The notes under the pieces: generated by a model
The model's database searches: none
What the model was told of the DNA's origin: nothing
Seen by the model: the letters and a program-made list of their open reading frames with translations, nothing else
Part shown: piece by piece, positions 52,684 to 61,157 of the stretch
How the letters are laid out: every line of letters begins with the position of its first letter
How positions within the stretch are numbered: the first letter of the stretch is position 1
NCBI RefSeq assembly: GCF_000472705.1
Contig: NZ_AXAE01000012.1
Location: forward strand, 83,716-147,715
Source of the DNA: Mesorhizobium erdmanii USDA 3471
GTDB taxonomy: Bacteria; Pseudomonadota; Alphaproteobacteria; Rhizobiales; Rhizobiaceae
Direction of reading: 5' to 3'
DNA length: 64,000 nucleotides
Program-made: the position numbers and the translations under genes

Positions 52684-53212
52684 AATCTCCCCCCTCGTGG
52701 GGGAGATGCCCGGCAGGGCAGAGGGGGGCGCTGTCCCGCCAACCTCTCAGTCCGTCCCGCCCAAACCCGCCACAATGACGATATGCTGGCAAGCATTGCC
52801 AATGTCGCGAATGACATCATCATTCCAGAAGCGCAGCACGATCCAGCCATCCTGTTCCAGGCGCTTCGTCCTGGTCTGGTCGGCTATCGCCAGATTTTCG
52901 TCGCCATGCTGCGAGCCATCGACTTCGACGATGAGTTTTTTCTCCGGGCAAGCGAAGTCGACAATGTAGCCGGCGATTGGAAATTGCCGGCGAAAGCCCA
53001 AGCCCATCAGCCGATGCGCGCGAAGTTCGTTCCAAAGCTTCAACTCGGCGCCCGTCATCACCTTGCGCATCGATCTGGCGTTGGCCCGGTGTCTTGGCGG
53101 CAGGGGCGTGTGGGTCATTGTAGGGGCTGGTCCGAGGTAGCGATATCGAGGCCTTTACTCTACGGCGCCCCCCTCTGTCCTGCCGGACATCTCCCCCACT
53201 GGGGGGGGGAGA
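52684..53212. repeat. Inverted pair of palindromic repeats (family 1, pair 4) enclosing a nuclease gene
   Basis: Left copy 52684-52732 and right copy 53165-53212 are in opposite orientation. In the other three pairs the core is under 100 bases and non-coding; here the core of about 430 bases contains the DUF559 gene. This makes the whole segment look like a cassette. Confidence 0.88.
52747..53118 (-). CDS. DUF559 (Vsr-like fold) endonuclease-family protein
   Basis: 123 residues. It shows the DUF559 pattern: AELKLWNELRAHRLMGLGF, RRQFPIAGYIVDFACPEKKL, IVEVDGSQHGD and WIVLRFWNDDVIRD. These correspond to the Glu, Asp, Glu-x-Asp and Arg-x-Trp residues of a restriction-endonuclease-like core. The gene lies inside an inverted pair of palindromic repeats, 14 bases from the left arm, in contrast to the empty cores of the other pairs. 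The native target is unknown. Confidence 0.85.
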   Translation of the reverse strand: MTHTPLPPRHRANARSMRKVMTGAELKLWNELRAHRLMGLGFRRQFPIAGYIVDFACPEKKLIVEVDGSQHGDENLAIADQTRTKRLEQDGWIVLRFWNDDVIRDIGNACQHIVIVAGLGGTD

Positions 53213-53249
53213 TTAGCAGCTTCGGCGCCGCGCCCTCTTGCGTCGACGG

Positions 53250-54134
53250 CTACTTCCCCGCCATTTTATCCGCCAGCGACTGCGCCTGGGCGAGCAGCGC
53301 CGGATAGGCCGCGTCCGCCGGCAGGCTCTTGCCCAGGCAGGCGCGGAAGTCGTTGTCGCCTTTGGTCCAGGCGGCGTTGGCGGCATCGGACGTGTTTTCG
53401 TCGCTCTCGTCGGTGGCCTGCTTGGCCAGTTTCTGGGCGGCGGCGTCGGCGGCGCTCCACACGGCGTCGCAGGCCGCGATCTTGGGGAGGGGCGGCGTCG
53501 CCGGCGCTTCGGCGATCAGGACGCTGTTGCCCTTGACCACCGTGACGACGACCTCCTGGTCGTAGTTCGGCCCGACATCCTGTGCCCAGCCGCCGAGCCG
53601 GGCAATCACCATGTCGGCGCCCTCGGGCTTCTTCAGCGCGAAGTCGAGCGTGCCGGTGAAGGCGGCGTCGCTGCCGATGGCCTGGGTGTAGAAGGCATCG
53701 AGCTTCAGCGCCGCGTCGAAGCTGGTCGGCAGTTTGAGATCGGCGTCCGTCTCTGCGGCGCGCGACTTGAGCCAGCGCTCGACCAGCCCGCGCGTCGAGG
53801 CCACGATGCTGGGGCCATCCTCGGTGCCGTGGCGCAGCCCGTCCAGCATGCCGAAGCCGACATCGGAGGAACTGAGGCTTTCGATATTGATCTTGCCGGC
53901 TGCCGGGAAATCCTTGACCGTGAAGGGCCCGAGCAGGGCGGTGAGACGCGTTTCGAGATCGGCGCGGGCCTTTTCATTGGCCGCATCGAGCGTTTCCACC
54001 GGCGTGTTCGTGCTTTCCATCGCCGCGATCTCCGCAATCGCCTTGTCGCGCGCGGCGATATAATCGTCCTCGGGCGAGGCGGCGAAAGCAGCACTGCTCG
54101 CAAGTGCAAACATGACCGTCCAGACCAACCGCAT
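53250..54134 (-). CDS. Exported protein of unknown function
   Basis: 294 residues from the ATG at 54134, preceded by GAAAGG. A signal peptide covers residues 1-19 (RLVWTVMFALASSAAFA). The mature protein is mixed: a helical part, AARDKAIAEIAAMESTNTPV, then a domain with ESLSSSDVGFGMLDGLRHG and a beta segment NYDQEVVVTVVKGNSVLIAE. Two late cysteines (IAACDAVWSAADAAAQ and DFRACLGKSLP) may pair. I do not recognise the family. It is a single gene next to the repeat pair. Confidence 0.75.
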   Translation of the reverse strand: MRLVWTVMFALASSAAFAASPEDDYIAARDKAIAEIAAMESTNTPVETLDAANEKARADLETRLTALLGPFTVKDFPAAGKINIESLSSSDVGFGMLDGLRHGTEDGPSIVASTRGLVERWLKSRAAETDADLKLPTSFDAALKLDAFYTQAIGSDAAFTGTLDFALKKPEGADMVIARLGGWAQDVGPNYDQEVVVTVVKGNSVLIAEAPATPPLPKIAACDAVWSAADAAAQKLAKQATDESDENTSDAANAAWTKGDNDFRACLGKSLPADAAYPALLAQAQSLADKMAGK

Positions 54135-54422
54135 GACAGAACCTTTCTTCGTGGCGATCAACAGGCAAGGCAGCCATCGGGCAGCTTTGCGGCGATTGCG
54201 CGGCAGGAACCATCGAGACGAAACATCATGATCGGGGCGGGATGGCAAGCGCTGCCATTAACCATCGATTAACTATCCGTTCGCCTTTGAATCAAATCTG
54301 ACGGATACTGTTTTCGGAGCCGGCTTCCAGTATTCGCGGAGGGCTGAACCTAAAAAAGAAGCGACGGACCACCGTCGCCTTGCGGGGAGGCGTCAGCATC
54401 ATTTTTGATGAGGATCGCCAGA

Positions 54423-54704
54423 ATGAAGATCGAAGACGCAGTGACCGCCGTGACAGCCGAGGCCAACGCGCTGCTGTCGTGCCTGGGCCAGCCCGTCATT
54501 GCCTACCACGTCACGGCAATCATGCGAGAGGCCGATCTCGAACACGCCCGGCGGATGCAGCTCGCCCTGATGCGGCGAAGCATCGAGGCACTTGTCGATG
54601 ACGGCCTGGAGGATGGGGCGGCCGCGCATTTTGCGGCGCAGTTCGATGGGCGGATGGGTTCGGCGTGGAGGCTGCTGCACGCAGGCGAGGGCGTGGCGCA
54701 CTGA
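54423..54704 (+). CDS. Small hypothetical protein
   Basis: 93 residues from the ATG at 54423, with AGGA nine bases upstream; ATG 54408 is an alternative. The protein is helical and acidic in its first half (KIEDAVTAVTAEANALL), with HVTAIMREADLEHARRMQL in the centre and FAAQFDGRMGSAWRLLHAG near the end. No motif recognised. High third-position GC supports coding. Confidence 0.55.
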   Translation: MKIEDAVTAVTAEANALLSCLGQPVIAYHVTAIMREADLEHARRMQLALMRRSIEALVDDGLEDGAAAHFAAQFDGRMGSAWRLLHAGEGVAH

Positions 54705-54801
54705 GTTTGGGCAAACGAGCCGCGGTCGAGCCCTGATTGTCCGTGTTGCTAATGGAAGCAATGCGCCTCGTTCCCGTCATTCCGAACCGACGTTCGATCT
54801 C

Positions 54802-55044
54802 CTAAATGGCGGCCGTTGCCATGAGATTTCTGGCTTCGATCACCGAATGTCCCCTTGCGACGAGCGCCTGGAATTCGTCCAGCATACGGATATGACGGCC
54901 TGAGTCCCGGCGAAGTGCTTTCGGTACTTCATTCCCATGACGCAATGCTGTCCGGGTGGCGCCGCCATCTGGATTGCGCCACTCAAGATGAGGGTCAGGA
55001 ATGACTTGGGGTGGGAAGCGGAAGGGCGGCTCTTCTTTCGAAAT
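54802..55044 (-). pseudogene. Possible gene remnant
   Basis: A stop-to-stop frame of 80 codons without a usable early start encodes EEPPFRFPPQVIPDPHLEW, TALRHGNEVPKALRRDSG, RHIRMLDEFQALVARGHSV and a short end. Its composition is protein-like and the region is less GC-rich than its surroundings. It could be the truncated C-terminus of an unidentified gene. The gap 54705-55124 shows nothing else. Confidence 0.25.
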
Positions 55045-55124
55045 TTATCGAAAGCGGCCGCTCGACCGTTCGATCAGTGACACCGATGGCGCGTCAAGCC
55101 ACAGCAATCAGCGGGTCAATCTGT

Positions 55125-55595
55125 CTATTGAAGGACGACAACCGCCTCGACTTCGAAAAGCATCGAGTCGATTGCGAGCTTGGGGACGGGAACGAGAGTT
55201 TGCGCCGGCAACCTGTCGCCGAACATTCCAATGACGTTCTGTTTCAGCACTCCGAGCTTCGACATGTCGTGATCGACCACAAAAACCGTCAGCTTGGCGA
55301 CCTGATCCGGCCTGGCACCGAGACCCTCAAGCGCTGCGGCAAGATTCGCGTATGATTGTGCAACCTGCGTCGCGAAGTCGGGCGACAATTGCCCCGTGGC
55401 TTCAAAGCCGCCTTGCCCGGAAATATAGGCTACCCGCGCATCGGCAGGCACGATCACCGCAGTGCTGTAGCCGTTCAGCGTGGGGTCGCCGAGGTTCGGC
55501 GGGTTGACGATGGTTAGTTCCTGCGCAGTCGCCGCAGTCGATATTCCCATGATAATTAGTCCTCCAATGAGCAGGTGCCTGATAGCGCGTGACAT
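55125..55595 (-). CDS. Exported RidA-family protein
   Basis: 156 residues. A signal peptide covers residues 1-25 (SRAIRHLLIGGLIIMGISTA, cut after ATA or AQ). The RidA/YjgF fold follows: STAVIVPADARVAYISGQGG, QSYANLAAALEGLGARPDQV and VPVPKLAIDSMLFEVEAVVVL. The usual active-site arginine in the VxR segment near the end is replaced here by a Lys-Leu context, so imine deaminase activity is doubtful. It is divergent from the WYL regulator, with a palindromic operator between them. Confidence 0.88.
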   Translation of the reverse strand: MSRAIRHLLIGGLIIMGISTAATAQELTIVNPPNLGDPTLNGYSTAVIVPADARVAYISGQGGFEATGQLSPDFATQVAQSYANLAAALEGLGARPDQVAKLTVFVVDHDMSKLGVLKQNVIGMFGDRLPAQTLVPVPKLAIDSMLFEVEAVVVLQ

Positions 55596-55688
55596 GATTT
55601 TCTGAGTCCCTGGGGGTCTGAGATAGAGTCGGGATGGGCAGAGGTGTCTTGTCCACCCATCACCGACGACAACACTCTAGGCGGCCAT

Positions 55689-55709
55689 ACCTGTCACCTT
55701 GTGTCAGGT
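55689..55709. promoter_or_regulatory. Palindromic operator between RidA and WYL genes
   Basis: ACCTGTCACCTTGTGTCAGGT: arms ACCTGTCAC and GTGTCAGGT match at 8 of 9 positions around CTT. It lies 18 bases before the WYL regulator start and 94 bases before the RidA start, suitable for controlling both. Confidence 0.6.
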
Positions 55710-55726
55710 TGGTTTATCCTTTTCTC

Positions 55727-56695
55727 ATGAGAGCAAGCCGTCTTCTATCCATCCTGACCACGCTGCAAGCGAAGGGACACGTCACCGCCGAGGCGCTCGC
55801 TGCCGAATGCGAGGTATCGGTGCGTACGATCTATCGAGATGTAGACGCGCTTAGCGCAGCAGGAATCCCGATCTACAGCGTGCGAGGCAGCAGCGGAGGT
55901 TATCGACTGCTCGATGGCTATCGGGTTCGCCTCAACGGTTTATCCTCGATAGAGGCCGAAGCGCTGTTTCTGGTCGGCCTAACTCGGCAAGCGGCTGACT
56001 TGGGGATGGGTGCTGTTGCGGCAAGCGCGCGCGCAAAACTTTTGGCTGCACTGCCGGAAACCATGCGATCCGGCGCGATGAAAGCGCGTTTCCATTTCGA
56101 TGCGCCGTCATGGTTCGCCGAGCCCGAGACCTTAGAACATCTGCCCACGATTGCCCATGCTGTGCGGAATCAGAACCCGATACGCATGCGCTACAAAAGC
56201 CGGAAGAGAGATGAGGAACGGAGGATCGAGCCTCTCGGGATCGTCCTGAAAGGCGGTGCTTGGTATCTAGTCGCCCAAGTTCAAGATGAAGTTCGCAGCT
56301 TTCGCGTTTCTCGAATTGGCCCGATGACGGTGCTCGATGAACGCTTTGAGTATCCGAAGGCTTTCGACCTCGAAGGATATTGGAGGGAGAGCATTAGGCG
56401 ATACGAGGTGGACCTGCATCCGAACCGAGCCGAAATTCGTCTCTCGCCCTGGGGCATAGACATGATGGAGGAGCTTCTTCCTCCCTATGTCCGCAACGGG
56501 GCTGTAGTTTCGGAGGGAGCCGATGCACGGGGCTGGAAGCAGGTCTCCCTATCGGTTGGTTCCATGGTTCATGCCGCGATGGAGATACTGCGTTTCGGAA
56601 AGGACGCCGAGGTAGTAGGACCACCCGAGCTTCGGGCCGAAATGGCGAGTGTCGTTGGCGCACTCGCAAAAATCTATACTGGCGACGGAAGATAG
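55727..56695 (+). CDS. YafY-type WYL-domain transcriptional regulator
   Basis: 322 residues from the ATG at 55727. The N-terminal helix-turn-helix (SRLLSILTTLQAKGHVTAEA then CEVSVRTIYRDVDAL) is of the DeoR/HTH_11 kind. The central WYL domain (about 140-220) shows IRMRYKSRKRDEERRIEPLG and the eponymous AWYLVAQ region, which binds small ligands or nucleic-acid ends. The C-terminal WCX extension completes the family layout. It is divergent from the exported RidA gene and probably regulates it through the 21-bp palindrome. GC content is lower than in neighbours. Confidence 0.92.
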   Translation: MRASRLLSILTTLQAKGHVTAEALAAECEVSVRTIYRDVDALSAAGIPIYSVRGSSGGYRLLDGYRVRLNGLSSIEAEALFLVGLTRQAADLGMGAVAASARAKLLAALPETMRSGAMKARFHFDAPSWFAEPETLEHLPTIAHAVRNQNPIRMRYKSRKRDEERRIEPLGIVLKGGAWYLVAQVQDEVRSFRVSRIGPMTVLDERFEYPKAFDLEGYWRESIRRYEVDLHPNRAEIRLSPWGIDMMEELLPPYVRNGAVVSEGADARGWKQVSLSVGSMVHAAMEILRFGKDAEVVGPPELRAEMASVVGALAKIYTGDGR

Positions 56696-56912
56696 ACGGG
56701 TGCCTGAGAGCGACTGCTTTTAGGTTTTCGGCGAGTCCAATTGAACGACGACAATGGGGTCGGCAGAAGAACGGCAGCGTCTCGCAACTTACTACCGAAA
56801 CCGGATGGTCTGGAAACAGCCCCAGGTCACTCTGGGGTTGGCTGCCCGTCGAATCTTGCCGCCCGGCGCCTCGACAATTCCGTCGCGAAACCGCCTACGG
56901 ACTAAGCCTGCG

Positions 56913-57190
56913 TCACCTCTTCTGCCTGACCAGCGGCTCCAGCGCATCCACGATCAGGTCGCAAAACTTCGGATGATCGAGCTTCGTTGCCACGGTGTGG
57001 CGGAACTCGGTCTGCTCGCTCGCCGTGCCGCTGAAATGGTGCATGCCGTCCATCTTCTCGAAATTGCAGACGGTTATGCCCTTAATCGAGCGGCCGGCGG
57101 TTTCGACACGGATGTCGGCTTTCTCGGTGGTGAAGACGCCTCCGTCGATTATCGCCGCGACGCAAGAGGCCGACGCGCCTGGGCAGTCAA
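56913..57190 (-). pseudogene. Nucleoside hydrolase C-terminal remnant
   Basis: The minus-strand frame ending at the stop 56913-56915 encodes VAAIIDGGVFTTEKADIRVE, TAGRSIKGITVCNFEKMDGM, TEFRHTVATKLDHPKFCDLI and VDALEPLVRQKR, matching the C-terminal quarter of inosine-uridine nucleoside hydrolases. There is no start codon in range and no catalytic N-terminal DxDxxxDD motif anywhere nearby, so the gene is truncated. The frame dissolves upstream of about 57190. The rest of 56696-57343 shows no other gene. Confidence 0.6.
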
Positions 57191-57343
57191 GTTGCAGTAC
57201 CCAAGCGATCCAGAGCCATCCCGCTCGCCAGGTAGGCCTGGTTCAGCGATCGCACCGCGTGGGTGCACGGACGGTCTCATCGGTATCGCGGCGCCGCGAA
57301 TCTGTGCTAAAGCCGCCGCCCGACCAACCAAAGGACGACACCA

Positions 57344-57577
57344 GTGAGCGAAGTGACCGTGGCCGAGGCGATCGAAACTATCTATGCCTCGCTCGGGGCG
57401 GACAATGCCGACCTTGACGCGCATATCGCGACGCTGAAGGCCGCGCTGACACGAGAGGGCATAAAGCAGGCGGTGTTCGATCCGGCCAGGCTGGCGCAGG
57501 GCAACCGCGCAGGCCGCAAGCTGATGCAGGCCTATTTTCGGCAGCGCGGCGTGAGCGTCACGTTCTCCGAGAAGTAG
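57344..57577 (+). CDS. Small hypothetical protein
   Basis: 77 residues from a GTG at 57344. The sequence is soluble with an N-terminal helix (TVAEAIETIYASLGADNADL), a second helix (HIATLKAALTREGIKQAVF) and a basic end (GRKLMQAYFRQRGVSVTFSEK). I do not recognise the family. High third-position GC and the compact helical pattern support coding. It converges with the acyl-CoA synthetase gene. Confidence 0.6.
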   Translation: MSEVTVAEAIETIYASLGADNADLDAHIATLKAALTREGIKQAVFDPARLAQGNRAGRKLMQAYFRQRGVSVTFSEK

Positions 57578-57622
57578 GACCGCGCGCGGGCGGGCTCGAA
57601 CGCGGCTCTCACCCTTGCCGCT

Positions 57623-59281
57623 TCACCCCTTCCGCTTCTCCACCTCGGCCTTGCGCAGCAGGAACCGCTGGATCTTGCCGCTCGGCGTCTTCGGCAGCTC
57701 CGAGACGAAATCGATCTCGCGCGGATAGGCGTGGGCCGAGAGCCGCTTGCGGACGTGCTGCGCCAGTTCCTCGGCAAGCTCGGGGCTGCCCTGGTAGGCT
57801 GATGCCAGGATGACGAAGGCCTTGACGATCTCGGTGCGCTGCGGATCGGGCACGCCGACCACCGCCGCCTCGTTGACTGCAGGATGCTCCATCAGCGCGC
57901 TTTCGACGTCGAACGGGCCGATGCGGTAGCCGGACGAGGTGATGACGTCGTCGGCGCGGCCGATGAAGGAGACCGAGCCGTCCGGTTCGTATTCCACCGT
58001 GTCGCCGGTGCGGTAATAGCCGCCCACGATGGCCGGTGTCTCGGCGTGGTGGTAGCCGTCGAACCAGCGCAGCGGCGAGTTGGCGATGTCGACGGCGAGG
58101 ATGCCGGGCTGGTTGGGACCGAGTTCGTTTCCGTCGTCGTCCAGCACCACCATGCGATAGCCCGGCATGGCGAAGCCGGCGGAGCCGGTGCGCACCGGAT
58201 GGCCAAGGCCGTGATGGTTGTTGACCATCATGCCGTTCTCGGTCTGGCCGTAATGGTCGTGGATGGGCGCATCGAGGTGAGCGTCGAACCAGCGGATCAC
58301 TTCCGGGTTGAGCGGCTCGCCGGCACTGCTCACCAGGCGCAGCCGGCCTTTGACGCGGCCGGCGGCCTCGGGTCCTTCGGCGAGCAGCAGGCGAAAGGCG
58401 GTCGGCGAACCGGCCAGGCTGGTGACGCCGAGCCGCTCGATGATTTCATAGGTGCTTTTGGCGGTGAAGGCGCCCTCGTTGAAGGTGGTGGCGATGCCGA
58501 GCAGCAGCGGGCCTGTGATGGCGTAGTAGAGGCCGTAGGCCCAGCCGGGATCGGCGATGTTCCAGAAGACGTCGTCGGGGCGCAGCCCGATCGCGTCGCG
58601 CATATAGGCGCCGAAAGCGAGCAGGGCTTTCAGCGGCACCGGCACGCCCTTGGGCAGGCCCGTCGTTCCCGAAGTCGACATCATCATGATCAGGTCGTCA
58701 CCCTTGCGCATCACGGGTTCGCGGTCGGGCGAAGCGGCGGCCAGCGCGGCGCGGAAATCGATGTCGCCCTGGGGCAGGACATCACTGGCGCCAAGAATGG
58801 TGGCGATCGGCGGGCAGTTTTCGATCTCGTCGAGCTTGCCGCGATTGGCCGGATTGGTCACCACCAGCTTCGCCCCGCTGTAGCCGAGCCGGTGTTCGAT
58901 CGCCTTCGGGCCGAAGGCGGTGAACAGCGGCTGGTAGACGGCGCCGATGCGCCATGTGCCGAGGATGAGCGCCACCAGTTCCGGGATGCGCGGCAGCATG
59001 CCGGCCACGACATCGCCGGGGCCGACGCCGAGACCCCTAAGCAGGTTGGCGACGCGGCCCGACATGTCGGCGAGGTCCTCGAAGCTGAACTGCCTGAGTT
59101 CGCCGCTGATGGAGATCGCGCGCAGCGCCAACCGGTTCTGGCCGGTGTGGCGGCCGCAGCATTCGACATAGGCGTTGATGCCGGTCGCCGGATCGCCGTG
59201 AAGCCTGGCGATCTCATCCTCGATGCGAAAGGTCGCGACGGCGTCCTCGTAGCGCGGCAAGCCGGCGTGTGTCCTGGTCAT
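57623..59281 (-). CDS. Acyl-CoA synthetase (acetyl-CoA synthetase-like, ANL family)
   Basis: 552 residues from the ATG at 59281, with GGGAGGA six bases upstream. Core adenylate-forming motifs are complete: MMSTSGTTGLPKGVP (A3), HYGQTENGMM (A5), YYRTGDTVEYEPDG (A7), FIGRADDVITSSGYRIGPFD (A8) and the catalytic lysine in PKTPSGKIQRFLLR (A10). It activates a carboxylate to acyl-AMP and transfers it to CoA. The length and the DDVFWNIADPGWAYG segment resemble medium-chain and benzoate-type AcsA-like enzymes; the substrate is not determined. The gene is upstream-adjacent to a LysR gene on the same strand. Confidence 0.92.
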   Translation of the reverse strand: MTRTHAGLPRYEDAVATFRIEDEIARLHGDPATGINAYVECCGRHTGQNRLALRAISISGELRQFSFEDLADMSGRVANLLRGLGVGPGDVVAGMLPRIPELVALILGTWRIGAVYQPLFTAFGPKAIEHRLGYSGAKLVVTNPANRGKLDEIENCPPIATILGASDVLPQGDIDFRAALAAASPDREPVMRKGDDLIMMMSTSGTTGLPKGVPVPLKALLAFGAYMRDAIGLRPDDVFWNIADPGWAYGLYYAITGPLLLGIATTFNEGAFTAKSTYEIIERLGVTSLAGSPTAFRLLLAEGPEAAGRVKGRLRLVSSAGEPLNPEVIRWFDAHLDAPIHDHYGQTENGMMVNNHHGLGHPVRTGSAGFAMPGYRMVVLDDDGNELGPNQPGILAVDIANSPLRWFDGYHHAETPAIVGGYYRTGDTVEYEPDGSVSFIGRADDVITSSGYRIGPFDVESALMEHPAVNEAAVVGVPDPQRTEIVKAFVILASAYQGSPELAEELAQHVRKRLSAHAYPREIDFVSELPKTPSGKIQRFLLRKAEVEKRKG

Positions 59282-59373
59282 GAAAATCCTCCCTGGCGGC
59301 GCCCCCGTCTCCCCATGGGACGCCGTCATGGCGACAATGGCATCAGATGGCGTTGATGGGCAACGCCGCCGCT

Positions 59374-60267
59374 CTACAAGTTCGCCTGCGCGAAGATGCG
59401 CGCCGCCCAGTCGAGGAAGACGCGCAGGCGCGGCGAGAGCTGCCGGTTCTGCGGGTAGAGCGCCGACAGCGGCGTCGGTGACGGCGGGTAATCGGCCAGC
59501 ACTTCGACCAGCGTGCCGTCGGCAAGGTCTTTCTCGAAGCGGTAGCGTGGCGCCTGGATGAGGCCGAGGCCGAGCCGCGCCAGATCGGCGGCGGTGTCGG
59601 AGTTGTTGGCGGCGACACGGCCCGGCAAGCGGACTTCGCGGGTCTTGCCGGCGACGGTGAATTCGAAGGGCAGCACCTCGCCGGTGCGCGACGAGACGAA
59701 GCCGATAGCCTGGTGGCCGTCGAGCGCGTCGGGGGAGGCGGGCATGCCATGGCGAGAGAGATAGGCCGGGCTGGCGCAGGTCATTTCGCGGATCATGCCC
59801 AACCGGCGCATGATCATGCCGCTGTCGGGCGGTTCGCCGACGCGGATGACGCAATCGACGCCCTCGCGAACGAGATCGACCAGCCGGTCGCTCTGGCCGA
59901 TCTGCAGGTCGATGCGGGAATAGCGGGCGAGGAATTCAGGCAGGCGCGGCAACAGGAAGGTGCGGGTGAGCAGCGTGCTGGCGTCGATGCGCAGCAGGCC
60001 ATGGGGCTCGGCGTTGCGGAAGGCGGCCTCCGCGTCCTCGATCTCGGCCAGGATCGACAGGCAGCGCCGGTAATAGCCCTCGCCGTCCTGCGTGGCGTTC
60101 ACCTGCCGTGTCGTCCGCTCGAGCAGGCGCGCGCCGAGATGCTCTTCGAGCCGCCGGAGCGCTTCCGTCGCGGTCGAGCGCGGCAGGCCGAGATCGGCGG
60201 CGGCAGCGGTGAAGCTGCGCCGCTCAAGCACGCGAACGAAGAGCCGCATCGTGTCCAGACGATCCAT
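59374..60267 (-). CDS. LysR-family transcriptional regulator, divergent from an SDR gene
   Basis: 297 residues. The DNA-binding region is at residues 1-60 (FVRVLERRSFTAAAADLGL, PRSTATEALRRLEEHLG). The effector domain contains FLARYSRIDLQIGQSDRLVD and EVRLPGRVAANNSDTAADLA. It is divergent from the SDR at 60371 with a gap of 103 bases, the classical LysR-target arrangement, and upstream of the acyl-CoA synthetase gene. The gap has TTTCCGAATAGTG and TATCCGGAATGTG, imperfect direct copies that may be binding half-sites. Confidence 0.92.
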   Translation of the reverse strand: MDRLDTMRLFVRVLERRSFTAAAADLGLPRSTATEALRRLEEHLGARLLERTTRQVNATQDGEGYYRRCLSILAEIEDAEAAFRNAEPHGLLRIDASTLLTRTFLLPRLPEFLARYSRIDLQIGQSDRLVDLVREGVDCVIRVGEPPDSGMIMRRLGMIREMTCASPAYLSRHGMPASPDALDGHQAIGFVSSRTGEVLPFEFTVAGKTREVRLPGRVAANNSDTAADLARLGLGLIQAPRYRFEKDLADGTLVEVLADYPPSPTPLSALYPQNRQLSPRLRVFLDWAARIFAQANL

Positions 60268-60370
60268 GGCATTTGTTCGCAGTTTCCGAATAGTGATGTC
60301 AAGTGGCGGCTGATTATCCGGAATGTGGCTACGTCTATATCCGTGTCACTGACAACACGGAGAGACTTCC

Positions 60371-61129
60371 ATGACATTCGAGCAAAAGAGAACGGGCCAA
60401 CCAACCAGAACAGCGATCGTGACCGGCGCCTCCAAGGGCATCGGCGCGGCGATCGCAAAGCGGCTCGCCCGCGACGGTGTCGCCGTCGTCGTCAACTATG
60501 CACAGGGCCGCGCCGAGGCCGAAGCGGTCGTCGGTGCGATCGAAGCCGATGGCGGCAAGGCGATCGCCGTGCAGGCCGACATCGCTAATCCCAACGGCAT
60601 CGCCGCGTTGTTCGACGCCGGCGAGAAGGCGTTCGGCGGTGTCGATATCCTGGTCAACAACGCCGGCATCATGAAGCTTTCGCCGATCGCCGGGACCGAC
60701 GACGCTTCGTTCGACACGCAGATATCAATCAATCTCGGCGGCGTGTTCCGTGGCATGCGCGAAGGCGCCAAACGCCTGCGCGGCGGCGGCCGCATCGTCA
60801 ATTTTTCGAGCAGCGTCGTTGGTCTCTACCAGCCGGGTTACGGTGTCTATGCCGCCACCAAGGCGGCGGTCGAGGCGATGACGCACATCCTGGCCAAGGA
60901 GCTTGGCGCGCGCCGCGTCACCGTCAACGCGGTGGCGCCCGGACCGGTCGAGACGGCGCTTTTCATGGACGGCAAGAGCCAGGCGCAGGTCGACGCGATC
61001 GGCAAAATGATCCCGCTCGGCCGGCTCGGCCAGCCCGACGACATTGCCGGCGTCGTCTCGTTCCTCGCGGGGCCGGATGGCGGCTGGGTCAACGGACAGA
61101 TCATCCGCGCCAATGGCGGCGCGATCTGA
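60371..61129 (+). CDS. Short-chain dehydrogenase/reductase (classical)
   Basis: 252 residues. The cofactor site is VTGASKGIGAAIAKRLARDG, and NNAGIMKLSP is the stabilising NNAG motif. The catalytic triad is complete: Ser in IVNFSSSVVGLYQ and Tyr-x-x-x-Lys in YGVYAATKAAVEAM. The C-terminus ends GQIIRANGGAI, as in FabG-like reductases. It is probably controlled by the divergent LysR protein. A decayed SDR fragment of another subgroup and a tautomerase gene follow in the same orientation. Confidence 0.93.
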   Translation: MTFEQKRTGQPTRTAIVTGASKGIGAAIAKRLARDGVAVVVNYAQGRAEAEAVVGAIEADGGKAIAVQADIANPNGIAALFDAGEKAFGGVDILVNNAGIMKLSPIAGTDDASFDTQISINLGGVFRGMREGAKRLRGGGRIVNFSSSVVGLYQPGYGVYAATKAAVEAMTHILAKELGARRVTVNAVAPGPVETALFMDGKSQAQVDAIGKMIPLGRLGQPDDIAGVVSFLAGPDGGWVNGQIIRANGGAI

Positions 61130-61157
61130 AGGAGGCTGACATGAGACAGACAATATT

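Noticed and set aside
54802..55044. IS3-type transposase fragment
   Set aside because: RMLDEFQALVARGHSVIEAR is faintly like the OrfA helix, but the match is too short and no inverted repeats or OrfB are present; kept only as an unassigned remnant.
60268..60370. A defined LysR operator between the LysR and SDR genes
   Set aside because: Only imperfect direct copies (TTTCCGAATAGTG and TATCCGGAATGTG) are visible and no clear T-N11-A palindrome, so no separate feature was made.
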